The notes below the pieces were generated by a model that had not been told where the DNA came from, did not search any database, and was given only the letters and a program-made list of their open reading frames with translations. This document shows, piece by piece, positions 10,330 to 20,298 of a stretch of DNA of 64,000 nucleotides. The stretch is from the NCBI GenBank assembly GCA_028015205.1, contig CM051520.1:63930694-63994693 (forward strand), written 5' to 3'. This DNA is from Mytilisepta virgata. Its lineage: Eukaryota; Mollusca; Bivalvia; Mytilida; Mytilidae. A program made the translations under genes and the position numbers. Every line of letters begins with the position of its first letter. Position 1 is the stretch's first letter.

Positions 10330-11472
10330 TCAACCTTTTGTGTTGATTCCGTACGGCTTGTATGTGCGTAGTTTTTCAATCCAAAGTTGTTCAATTGTTT
10401 GCCGGTAAATGTCATTTCCGCATATTTTTTCTAACGCAACAACTTCAAAATCATCTACTGAGTGTCCATTACTGTTGAAATGTAGTGCAACGGGATCGGG
10501 TTTTTGTCTACGAATAAGCGATAAATTCAAAAGGTGCCGTTGGTAAAGAGTGTCGCCAGTTTCTCCTACATATACAAATTTGTCGCAGTTCTTACAGAAA
10601 ATTGCGTATACAATATTGGCTGTCTTACAGTTTATGTAATTCTTAACATTAAACGTTTTTCCTTCAAAATTGGTAAACGAGTAAGTGTTGCGCATAAAAG
10701 GACATAACGCACAGTTTTGTCTACAAGGTTCACATTTATTGGGCTGTTTAAAATACATTGAATTGTGTTTCTTGTGTACCAAGATGTCTTTAAGATTTTT
10801 GTCTCTTCTAAACGCCAAAATCGGTGGTTTGTCAAAAACTTGTTTCATTTTCTCGGATTTGTATAAAATATCCATATTCTGTTTCACAATTCGGCGGACG
10901 CTCGGTAATCCTTTTGAATACGTTAATACTAAAGGCACGCGGTCAGTATTAGATTCTTTCGTTCGGTATTTCAGAAGATCGTTCCTATTTAAATTGTCCA
11001 CTTTGCATAGTTCATTTTCAACAGATTTATTAGTGTAGCCGCGATTGCAAAGCTGTTTCTTTATTTCTTTTCGTTGAATTCGGTATGCGGATTCTTCAGA
11101 ACAGATGCGTTTAACCCTCACTCCTAGGCCATAAGGTATTGATGTTTTCATGTAATTAGGGTGAGACGAACTAGAATGTAGATACAAGTGTTTATCTGTA
11201 GGTTTTGTATATAAATCCGTTTTGATCATTCCGTTTTCTATTACAGTTAAAACATCCAAAAATTCCAATTTTTCACAAGAGTGTCGTAAGTCCACTTGGA
11301 TGCGCGGATGTATCGAATTCGCTATCCGGTGAAATTCCGTAAGTTTGTCGAGTTCCTCTGTCCATAATCCCCATACGTCATCCACAAAACGAAAGTATGC
11401 AAAAGGTTTAACTTCCGATTTTAGAAGCAAAGTGCGTTCCCATGATCCTAAAAAAGTGGAGGCATAATTCAT
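10330..11472 (-). pseudogene. Truncated PLE ORF in the inverted arm (RT palm to GIY-YIG)
   Basis: 380 codons equal in sequence to residues 638-1017 of the complete ORF on the plus strand. It starts in the RT after the GTAIGSHLG block and contains FRFVDD, the Cys-rich linker and the GIY-YIG endonuclease. It lacks the OTU domain and the RT fingers, so it would not make a working polymerase. It is a copy produced by 5' truncation, not a separate gene. Confidence 0.9.
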
Positions 11473-11514
11473 TCCTAGATGTGAGCCGATGGCAGTCCCT
11501 TCTGTCTGGAGATA

Positions 11515-14500
11515 ATGTTTTCATTGAATTTTGATGTTTCAGACTATGATAAAAGTCGTGTTGTGAACATTCTGAACAAAGCGTCTACAGAATTGGTATT
11601 AGAAAGTATAGAGGTTTGTAAAGACATGGTTTCTAAAACGTCGAATTTGATACTGAAAAATTTTGAAAATATCAAATCCTCCACATGTGATGCTGATCGC
11701 ATACTTTCTACATTTCGTGATCGCCAAACTAAACTCAACGCAAACTTAAAGAGAAACAAATTAAGGAAATTAAAGGCTTTGAAGGAAACTCATAAAAGAA
11801 ATGATCAGAAAAGTTCATCCAGACCAGAACAACATGATGATGAAATTGTTAAAATGTTGGGAGACGGTAATTGTTTTTTCCGCGCTGTGTCTCATGAAAT
11901 TTACGGTAACCAAGACTCTCACTCAGAAATACGCAGAGAAGTTGTAAAAGAATTATCGGCAAATAGGAATTTTTATTTGGAATATGTTGACGGTGATTAC
12001 AAACAACACCTTTCTAATGTCAGCAAAGAAAATGGAAATGTTGAATCGTGGGCCACTGAAGCTGAAGTTATAGCAGCAGCTTACAGATACAGTACGGACA
12101 TATTTGTACAAAAGATGGTAGCAAACAAAATGCAATGGATGAAATTTCCAGTGGACGACGATTGCGATCATCGGAAACCTTTCATGGCAGTTCAAAACTG
12201 CGGGGATCATTTTAATCTCATGAAGCTAGCAGAACGACCTTGCAACTGTAAAATCATCATTGACAATAAAATTCATATTCAACAGAAAGCTTCCAACCCT
12301 ACATCGGATGATTCAAGTATATCTGACCATAATTCTACAGAAAATTCTGCATCGGAGAATTCAGTTAGAATTGCACAAAATTCTACAAAAAATAGCGAAT
12401 CCGTGATAAATTTATCATCGAGAATACTTTCCGAATCTGAAAAGAAGTTATTAACTAAAGGACTTAAATTTGTACCAACCCGACGGAAAATTGACATTGG
12501 GAAATTGCTAACAGATCTCAAGATATGGGAAAGACGCATGCGACTAAAAGAATATTTCCATTCGGAAACAAATGATTTTCAATCAGATGGAATTCTATTT
12601 AAAAAGCCTAGTACATGGACTCCTGATAAAGGACGTGATCGCTGGCTAGACCTTTACATACAAACAGTGAAAGACGACATCATAAATGGATTACACCGTA
12701 AATTCAAAATGAACATCACCCCAGCGGAAGAAAAAGCAATGAAAAATCTACTAAATGATCAATCAATTATAATTCGACCGGCTGACAAGGGATCAGGTAT
12801 TGTTATTTTAGACTCCTCCTCTTACGAAGAAAATTTACACAAAGAAATAACTGATAATTCCACTTACAAAGAAGTACAAACTGACCTTACGCGGAAAATT
12901 GAAAACAAGGTAAAAAAACTGGCAACTGATATGTTCAAAAGAGGATCCATAACTCAAGACATGAAACGGTATTTGGTTAACACAGATGTAAAATTCGGCA
13001 AATTGCAGGCAAACCCCAAAGTTCACAAGAAAGATATACCGCTTAGAACGATTGTAAATGTAGGAAACCACCCCACTGCTAAAATGGCTGAAATTGTAGA
13101 GAATGAACTTGCTGAAAATGTCCGCTCTTTACCGTCATACATACAAGATACCACCGACTTTTTAAACAAACTTTCTAGTATACAACAGCCATTACCTTCA
13201 AACTGCATTATGTTTTGTATGGATGTAAAATCGTTATACCCCAGTGTACCTAGAAAGGAAGCCCGTGAAGCAGTAAGGGAAGCTCTCGAAGAACGAACGG
13301 TCAAAAACATACCTACAGATGAGGTTCTTCGAATGATGGATATGGTTCTAGAGAACAACAATTTTTCTTTTGACGGAAAACATTATCTCCAGACAGAAGG
13401 GACTGCCATCGGCTCACATCTAGGAATGAATTATGCCTCCACTTTTTTAGGATCATGGGAACGCACTTTGCTTCTAAAATCGGAAGTTAAACCTTTTGCA
13501 TACTTTCGTTTTGTGGATGACGTATGGGGATTATGGACAGAGGAACTCGACAAACTTACGGAATTTCACCGGATAGCGAATTCGATACATCCGCGCATCC
13601 AAGTGGACTTACGACACTCTTGTGAAAAATTGGAATTTTTGGATGTTTTAACTGTAATAGAAAACGGAATGATCAAAACGGATTTATATACAAAACCTAC
13701 AGATAAACACTTGTATCTACATTCTAGTTCGTCTCACCCTAATTACATGAAAACATCAATACCTTATGGCCTAGGAGTGAGGGTTAAACGCATCTGTTCT
13801 GAAGAATCCGCATACCGAATTCAACGAAAAGAAATAAAGAAACAGCTTTGCAATCGCGGCTACACTAATAAATCTGTTGAAAATGAACTATGCAAAGTGG
13901 ACAATTTAAATAGGAACGATCTTCTGAAATACCGAACGAAAGAATCTAATACTGACCGCGTGCCTTTAGTATTAACGTATTCAAAAGGATTACCGAGCGT
14001 CCGCCGAATTGTGAAACAGAATATGGATATTTTATACAAATCCGAGAAAATGAAACAAGTTTTTGACAAACCACCGATTTTGGCGTTTAGAAGAGACAAA
14101 AATCTTAAAGACATCTTGGTACACAAGAAACACAATTCAATGTATTTTAAACAGCCCAATAAATGTGAACCTTGTAGACAAAACTGTGCGTTATGTCCTT
14201 TTATGCGCAACACTTACTCGTTTACCAATTTTGAAGGAAAAACGTTTAATGTTAAGAATTACATAAACTGTAAGACAGCCAATATTGTATACGCAATTTT
14301 CTGTAAGAACTGCGACAAATTTGTATATGTAGGAGAAACTGGCGACACTCTTTACCAACGGCACCTTTTGAATTTATCGCTTATTCGTAGACAAAAACCC
14401 GATCCCGTTGCACTACATTTCAACAGTAATGGACACTCAGTAGATGATTTTGAAGTTGTTGCGTTAGAAAAAATATGCGGAAATGACATTTACCGGCAAA

Positions 14501-14568
14501 CAATTGAACAACTTTGGATTGAAAAACTACGCACATACAAGCCGTACGGAATCAACACAAAAGGTTGA
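11515..14568 (+). CDS. PLE polyprotein: OTU protease - reverse transcriptase - GIY-YIG endonuclease
   Basis: 1017 codons without a stop. Residues 1-100 are a charged helical leader. About 105-245 is an OTU cysteine protease: GDGNCFFRAV with Asp117 and Cys120, EVIAAAYRYSTDIFV, and GDHFNLM with His232 complete a plausible triad. About 415-760 is a PLE-type RT: RPADKGSGIVILD, MDVKSLYPSVP (Asp570), GTAIGSHLGMNYASTFLG, and FRFVDD (Asp668-669). A CxxCx3CxxC cluster (Cys884, 887, 891, 894) precedes the GIY-YIG nuclease at about 923-1010 (NIVYAIFC, FVYVGET, QRHLL). RT and nuclease mediate copying and integration; the OTU could remove ubiquitin from element or host proteins (inferred). The ATG at 11515-11517 lies in the inverted-arm junction, so the native start is probably upstream and lost. 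TGA stop at 14566. Confidence 0.93.
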   Translation: MFSLNFDVSDYDKSRVVNILNKASTELVLESIEVCKDMVSKTSNLILKNFENIKSSTCDADRILSTFRDRQTKLNANLKRNKLRKLKALKETHKRNDQKSSSRPEQHDDEIVKMLGDGNCFFRAVSHEIYGNQDSHSEIRREVVKELSANRNFYLEYVDGDYKQHLSNVSKENGNVESWATEAEVIAAAYRYSTDIFVQKMVANKMQWMKFPVDDDCDHRKPFMAVQNCGDHFNLMKLAERPCNCKIIIDNKIHIQQKASNPTSDDSSISDHNSTENSASENSVRIAQNSTKNSESVINLSSRILSESEKKLLTKGLKFVPTRRKIDIGKLLTDLKIWERRMRLKEYFHSETNDFQSDGILFKKPSTWTPDKGRDRWLDLYIQTVKDDIINGLHRKFKMNITPAEEKAMKNLLNDQSIIIRPADKGSGIVILDSSSYEENLHKEITDNSTYKEVQTDLTRKIENKVKKLATDMFKRGSITQDMKRYLVNTDVKFGKLQANPKVHKKDIPLRTIVNVGNHPTAKMAEIVENELAENVRSLPSYIQDTTDFLNKLSSIQQPLPSNCIMFCMDVKSLYPSVPRKEAREAVREALEERTVKNIPTDEVLRMMDMVLENNNFSFDGKHYLQTEGTAIGSHLGMNYASTFLGSWERTLLLKSEVKPFAYFRFVDDVWGLWTEELDKLTEFHRIANSIHPRIQVDLRHSCEKLEFLDVLTVIENGMIKTDLYTKPTDKHLYLHSSSSHPNYMKTSIPYGLGVRVKRICSEESAYRIQRKEIKKQLCNRGYTNKSVENELCKVDNLNRNDLLKYRTKESNTDRVPLVLTYSKGLPSVRRIVKQNMDILYKSEKMKQVFDKPPILAFRRDKNLKDILVHKKHNSMYFKQPNKCEPCRQNCALCPFMRNTYSFTNFEGKTFNVKNYINCKTANIVYAIFCKNCDKFVYVGETGDTLYQRHLLNLSLIRRQKPDPVALHFNSNGHSVDDFEVVALEKICGNDIYRQTIEQLWIEKLRTYKPYGINTKG

Positions 14569-14657
14569 CGTCTCATCCCGGTCTTTTTTTCTGTCAGTGA
14601 CGTTAAGTTATTGTACGTATATTCATTGTGAGGATTAAATGTTGTAACCATACCACT

Positions 14658-14663
14658 AATAAA
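14658..14663 (+). terminator. Candidate polyadenylation signal of the PLE
   Basis: AATAAA 90 nt after the PLE stop codon and just before the hammerhead core, in the conserved 3' region (mirrored at 10235-10240). Canonical hexamer; use not shown. Confidence 0.35.
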
Positions 14664-14710
14664 GTTCCGCTGAAGAAGGCCGGCTTGACTGGTCGAAAGC
14701 TCCGGATTTT
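14661..14710 (+). ncRNA. Candidate minimal type I hammerhead ribozyme in the PLE 3' region
   Basis: Contains CTGAAGA (14670-14676), the CUGANGA core, and GAAA (14695-14698). Stem II is GGCCGG/CTGGTC (14678-14683 with 14689-14694, loop CTTGA). Stem I is TCCG (14666-14669) with CGGA (14703-14706), extended past one mismatch by G-T and A-T pairs. Stem III is reduced to the self-complementary AGCT (14698-14701), so the ribozyme might act as a dimer. Cleavage is predicted after C14702. One extra A (14677) sits between the core and stem II. Hammerheads with very short stem III are established in PLEs; activity here is untested. Confidence 0.65.
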
Positions 14711-14726
14711 ACAATAGAGTTTTTGT

Positions 14727-14747
14727 TATATATATATATATATATAT
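14727..14747. repeat. (TA)n microsatellite at right border of the PLE
   Basis: About 21 bp of alternating TA directly after the last base shared with the inverted arm. It pairs with the tract at 10121-10143. Confidence 0.8.
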
Positions 14748-15389
14748 GTATATTGCTACTTGATCGTTTGGATTATTGTTTTGGATTTCAACATTTTAGG
14801 CCTTGGGCACAATTGATGAGTTGTAAATCGACAGAATGTGCAGAGATTGTGCATCAAAATTGGTATCAACGAATTGTATATATCATTAAAATTTAGTGCG
14901 ACATGTTGGGACAGTTTACAGGGTATGATTAACGGACAGATGAACGGACGGAATTGAGCATTTCTATCCTCCGCTCCGCGTTGCAGCGATCGAGAGAGAA
15001 AAAAACTATATGGGGTTTAATTTTTTTCGTGCACTTTGTCTGCAAAGGACCCTAATCAGTATGATCATGTGTAACGTGGAAGCTACCTAAGTATCTTCTT
15101 GTTTTCTGCCTTATCTTTATGTCATCCGCTTTTAATATTGAGTGGACTTCTCTTTTACCTATTTAAATTATGAAAGCAAAAGCATATATACAAGAGTAAT
15201 TTACTACCAATGTTTCAGATGTTCAAAATAGAACACAATCCCTTTTTTAATACTGCTGCATAATTCCTGCAAATATTAGTTTTTAGTATACATTAATTTT
15301 CACGAAATTCATACTTACTGAAATTGCTGGTAATATTTATACTATTCCAAGTTGCATAAATATATAATACTTTATTACATAGTTTCTGT
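14748..15389. other. No recognisable feature
   Basis: AT-rich flank of the PLE insertion. I see no domain-bearing frame, terminus or tandem array. Confidence 0.4.
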
Positions 15390-15768
15390 ATCTGCCCACC
15401 ATCGAAGATGACTGCCACAGCCAAACATATTTTAAAATAGGACCTTATGGGAAATTTACTGAAAGATCTTCTTGTCTGAAACAACAAAGCCAATTGGAAC
15501 AAAACTTGGCAGCAATGCCGCTTAGGTTGTCCTTTTACAGAATTATACCTAATGACTCCGCCCGCCATCCAAGATGGGCAACAGAGCCGAACATAGTTTA
15601 ACATAGTAATATGGGAACGTTCACTGAAAGAACTTCTGGTTTGAAACCAGTGAACAAGTGGAACTCGATAGTAATATTCCTGACTGGCAGTCAAGATGGA
15701 AATAGTCAAGACAATTTTATTCTGGAAATGATTTACAGATGAGCGATACAGGCTCCTGGGAGCCTATA
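15390..15768 (-). repeat. R1c interspersed element, truncated, minus orientation
   Basis: The head is at 15750-15765 on the minus strand: a hairpin AGGCTCC-2nt-GGAGCCT followed by TGTATCGCTCA, the same head as the other R1 elements. The body has about two units with the phrases CGGCCATC-like, GGTCCTAT, CCAATTGG and TTTCAG..AAGAAG. The tail end with AGGTGAGC is missing. Confidence 0.65.
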
Positions 15769-16376
15769 ATCTTATATAGTCTATAATGCAATACCATTTG
15801 TTGCTACAAAATGGTTTAAAAAGGTACATTGTGTCTAGTTTCACTGTGATTTTGGAATCGTATTCCTCTATCATTCAAGTATTAGGGTAAGTTTCATAAG
15901 ATAACGTAACAAATGTGCGACCTACCTTCATTTCAAAACCTCGTGAAAATATATATACCAACAAGAGGCTCAATGGGCTGAACTTGTATCGCTCACCTGG
16001 ACATTTTTTTCACGGACCGGGAAGATTTATACAAACTTTGTAAAGGACTTTCCATAGTTGTCCATACCAAAAATCGGTTCATTTGGCTTTACGATTTCAG
16101 AGAAGAAGTTTTAAATTTCGATCAATCAGAACATGTAAATGCTCATGGCAACCATTTTGTTTCACTGACCTGGATGATTTATGCAAATGTTGTAAAGGAC
16201 CTTCCATAGATGTTCCATATCAAAAATCAGTTCATTTGGCTTTATGGTTTCAGAGGAGAAGAAGTATTACATTTTGACCGATCGGAACATGTAAATGCTC
16301 ATGGCGGCCATTTTATTTCACGGACCAGAATGAGTTATGCAAACTTGGTAAAGGACCTTCCATAGATGCTTCATAT

Positions 16377-18561
16377 AAACAAGAGGCTCTCAAGAGCCTG
16401 AATCGCTCACCTGGCAAACAATGCACTATAAACTAAATTAATATATTAATGTTTGTTGTAAATTAAACTGAGTATTAAAGGTCATGTAAAATGCTGAAAA
16501 TACCTTTAAAAGCCTTTCAAGAACCTCTGAAAAGAAATGGGCATGAGTTCTCCCTACGCTTGATTAAGATACAGTCATGGTCAATCTGATGATTCACAAT
16601 GCAAAATACAAGCTTTAATTCATCTTCAAATACAAGTATAAATCTTTTGGTCTATATGTTGTCTTCGTTTTTAAAATGTTTGAAAGAAGTTATGTAAAAA
16701 TTGTGGGTTAAAGCTTTTTATTTTCTATTATACTTCATCTTTGATCATATTGACTAAGCTGTTGGTTTTTATCCAATAAACCATGCTTAACTCATCTGTC
16801 ATTTTGTAGCCAGTACAGGTTGGACCTTTTGGACAGTGATTGGTTCTTTGCCTTTTTTATATTTTCAGTTATTGATTAATTAAGAGCAAAGACATATAAA
16901 ATATAATGACTTGTTTCTGCATGTGTATTCTTATTTTTCTTGCCAATATAATAGTGAACTTTGAATTGTTGTATTGAATCTTTTTTTGGTTACATTATAT
17001 TGATTTTGTTGCATTTTATCCTTACTCCTACAATGTAAGATGTTGGAATTCCGTTCCTCCATACCCCCAAGTCAGTAAATAGCTTGCCAGACAACCTCTA
17101 GCATTGCTAGAGTAAGGTTCTCTTGTAAGTTTTACTGAATTCCTATGTAATGGAGGTGGTCAAAATGATCTCACCTGATGTAATGAATTTGTTATCCTGA
17201 TAAAATATAAATATAATGCAATGGAATAGTTTAAATTTTCGATATGTCGTGAAGTATGTTGTGAAGGACATATAAACAATGACTGTTAAACAGCAATATT
17301 TCTACAACTGTTGTGTTTGAAGTTGAACATTTGCCATTTTAAATGAGAGTTGATACCGCTTAGATGAAATTAACCAGTGGTAAGTACCCTTTGAACAGAA
17401 TAATTGTTCTGGTTACCTATGTGACCTCACATCTTTGGCATCTAAAAAGTGAATTCTCTTTTTCTGAAGTATCACAGTTTCAATTACATGTACTTGAAAA
17501 GGAAAAATTGCAGGAAAAAGCATGCTAAGTGGTAAGTACCCTTTGAACAGACTATTTGTTCTGGTTACCTATGTGACCATACATCTTTGGCGTCTAAAAA
17601 GTGAACTTTTTCTGAAGTATCACAGTTTCAATTACATGTACTTGAAAAGGAAATATTGCAGGAACAATCATTCTAAGTTTCATCCAAATCCCCCTAGTAG
17701 TTTCAGAGAAGAAGATTTTTGAAAATTTGTTAACAACGATGATGACGGACACCAAGTGATGGCAATTAAAAGCTCACATATTATGAAGTTTAATCATTGT
17801 TATACAACATTCTCATCATCACCATTCACTAAGGATACCATGTTTACTTTGAAAACCAAATATTGTTGAAATCCGAGCAAGTGTAAAAAATGGCGGGAAA
17901 AGGGCAGCAATTTTAAAAAAGCCGTCCAAAACAAACTTTCATCATCACCATTCAACTCGGGATACCATGTTTACCTTGAAAGTATTTGCGAAAAACTGTT
18001 GTTTGACCCCTATGTTCTATTTTTAGTAAGAGCGGACATGTTTTTCGACCAATCAAAAATCCAAGCATTAACTTTTTGCAGGATACCCTAAGGAACAATC
18101 TTACCAAGTTTCATTTGATTTTGAATAGTAGTTTCAGAGAAGAAGATTTTTCAAATAATAACATAAAAAAAGCCAAAAATGTCAAAAAAGGGCAATAACT
18201 CTAAACAGTTGACAGATTTTCACGAAAATAAGCACACAGGTAGCTCACATCATGCTGAACACTTTCAACCTGCCAGAAATTGTCGTAACCTTATGATTTT
18301 TGAGATATTTGCGAAAAACTGTTGTTTGACCCCTATGTTCTATTTTTAGTAACAGTGGCCATGTTTTTCGACGGATCAAAAATCGAAATATAAACTTTGT
18401 GCAGGATACTCTAAGGAACAATCATGCTAAGTTTTATCCAAATCCATTTAGTAGTTTCAGAGATGTTTGAAAAATTGTTAACGACGACGACAGACGATAA
18501 CGACGACGGACGCCAAGTGATGGCAAAAGCTCACATTTCCTTTTAGGAAAGGTGAGCTAAA
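16377..18561 (+). mobile_element. R1a interspersed element nested inside R1b
   Basis: Complete copy. The head AAACAAGAGGCTCTCAAGAG contains the hairpin AGGCTCT-CA-AGAGCCT followed by GAATCGCTCACCTGG. The tail is GACGACGGACGCCAAGTGATGG, AAAGCTCACATTTCC and AAAGGTGAGCTAAAA. The outer R1b unit is split between CCATAGATGCTTCATAT and ATCAGTTCATTTGGC, and only A residues could be a target duplication. Internally it has a tandem duplication (see 17373-17673) and a block with GACCCCTATGTTCTATTTTT and CATGTTTTTCGAC that is shared by all R1a copies. No protein-coding potential. Confidence 0.75.
17373..17673 (+). repeat. ~150-bp tandem duplication inside the R1a copy
   Basis: The segment starting AGTGGTAAGTACCCTTTGAA at about 17373 recurs at about 17526. 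Both include GTTCTGGTTACCTATGTGAC, CTTTGGC, CACAGTTTCAATTACATGTA and AAAGGAAA.ATTGCAGGAA. The two copies differ at a few bases. Confidence 0.75.
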
Positions 18562-19273
18562 AATCAGTTCATTTGGCTTTACCGCTTCAGAGAAAAAGTT
18601 TTAAATTTTAACCAATCAGAACATTTAAATGCTCATGGCGGCCATTTTGTTTCATGTACCAAGAAGATTTATGGAAATTTTATAAAGGACCTTCCATAGA
18701 TGCTCCATACCAAAAATCAGTTCATTGGCTTTACGGTTTCAGAGGTGAAGAAGATTTAAATTTCGACCAATCAGAACATGTAAATGCTCATGGCGGCCAA
18801 TTTGTTTCACGGACCGGGATGTGTTATGCAAACTTGGTAAAGGACCTTCCATAGATGCTCCATACCCAAAATCAGTTCATTTGGCTTTACGGTTTCAGAG
18901 AAGAAGAATTTTAAATTTTGACCAATCAAAACATGTAAATGCTCATGGCAGCCATTTTGTTTGAAGGAGCAAGAAGATTTATGCAAACTTTGTAAAGGAC
19001 CTTCCATAGATGCTCCATACAAAAAATCAGTTCATTTGGCTTTACGGTTTCAGAGAAGTTTTAAATTTCGACCAATAGGAACAGGTAAATGCTCATGGCG
19101 ACCATTTTGTAAAGGACATTCCATAGAAGCTTCAGGCCAAGTTTCAGTTCAATAGGTCCAGGGGTTTCAGAGAAGAAGATGAAAATGTAAAAGTTTACAG
19201 ACGGACGGACGGCGGACGACGGACGCCAAGTGATGACAAAAGCTCACATTTCCTTTGGCAAGTTGAGCTAAAA

Positions 19274-20298
19274 AGGTCCCAGGAGCCTGTATCGCTCACT
19301 GGAAATCATGTGCAGAATAAATTGTTTTATTATATCAATCTTGACTGGCAGTCCAGAACATTGCTGTCATGTTCCAATTGGCTCACTGGTTACATAGAAA
19401 TAATTGACCTACTTCAACATGAAAAACAAAACAAAAAATTAGAATTCAAACTTCGCTGTTTTTTCGGTCCCCTTAATCCCCTACATCTCAAAAACTGGAA
19501 CAGGTAAGAAATATCTGTACACATACTATTGAAAGCTCTCTAGGTTTGGCATGTTCGGTTTCAATCCATTCAGTAATTTTCAAGAAGGCGTTTGTATGTA
19601 ATTCCCATAGGGTCCTATGTTAAAACAAGTCTTCCGCTGACGGCCATCATGGATGACAGACCGGCACCAAAGTAACAACACTTGACCAAAACTTCATAAG
19701 GAACATTCATGCTATATTAGGTTTCAATCCATTCAGTGGTTTCCTGGAAGATATTTATATGCATTTTCCTTAGGTTCCTTTGTTAAACTAAGTCCCCTGC
19801 TGGCGGCCATTGTGAATGACGGATCGATATCAAAGTAACAACTTTTGATCAACACATTATAAAGAACATTGATGCCATGTTTTGTTTTAATCCATTTAGC
19901 GGTTCTCTAGAAATAGATTTTTTTTTATGGATTTCCAATAGGGTCCTATGATAAACTTTGTCTCCGGCTAATCGTTATCTTGGATTATGGATTTGCAACA
20001 AAGTTGCAACACTTTGGTCAGCAACTTATAAGGAACATTCATGCCATGTTTGGTTTCAATTCATTCAGCAGTTCTTAAAAGCAGAAGGTTTTTGTATGTA
20101 TTTCCCATAATATCCTATGTTAAACTATGTCCCATGCTGGAAGACATGTTTGGTTTCAATACATTCAGCGGTTCGCTAGAAGATTTTTATATGTTTTTCC
20201 CATAGGGTTCTATGTAAAACTAAATGTTGACGGACAGACGAAGAACGAAAAGTGATGAAAATAACTTATATGACGCTTTGGGTAAGGTGAGCTAAAAA
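19274..20298 (+). mobile_element. R1c interspersed element
   Basis: The head GGTCCCAGGAGCCTGTATCGC abuts the end of the R1b element. The tail has GACGGACAGACGAAGAACG and AAGGTGAGCTAAAAAAC. The body has four or more ~150-bp units built from CCATAGGGTCCTATGTTAAAC-type, CTGACGGCCAT..TGGATGAC, AAAGTAACAACACTTGACCA, AAGGAACATTCATGCCATGT and GGTTTCAATCCATTCAG. Non-coding. Confidence 0.7.

Larger units (their letters stand above)
10169..14729 (+). mobile_element. Penelope-like element with inverted truncated copy at its 5' side
   Basis: A near full-length plus-strand PLE (about 11518-14729) is joined head-to-head to an inverted 5'-truncated copy (10169-11522). The two arms pair base for base with a constant coordinate sum of 24898 over 1354 bp. 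I saw no mismatch where I compared them, and their ORF fragments encode the same 380 residues. An inverted truncated copy beside a full copy is a known PLE arrangement (pseudo-LTRs). Identity of the arms and the intact ORF point to a very recent insertion. Both borders are TA repeats, so a target-site duplication cannot be separated from them. Confidence 0.92.
15960..19273 (+). mobile_element. R1b interspersed element (tandem ~155-bp units), interrupted by a nested R1a copy
   Basis: The head is AACAAGAGGCT..GGCTG followed by TATCGCTCACCTGG (about 15960-16002). The tail is a GACGGACGGCGGACG tract, CCAAGTGATG, AAAGCTCACATTTCC and GTTGAGCTAAAA (to 19273). The body is made of ~155-bp units, each with CAGTTCATTTGGCTTTACGGTTTCAGAG-type, AACATGTAAATGCTCATGGC, GCCATTTTGTTTCA and AAAGGACCTTCCATAGATGC. 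About 2.5 units lie before 16377 and 4 after 18561; the unit broken at 16377 resumes at 18561. No coding capacity; it must be moved by another element's enzymes. Confidence 0.75.
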
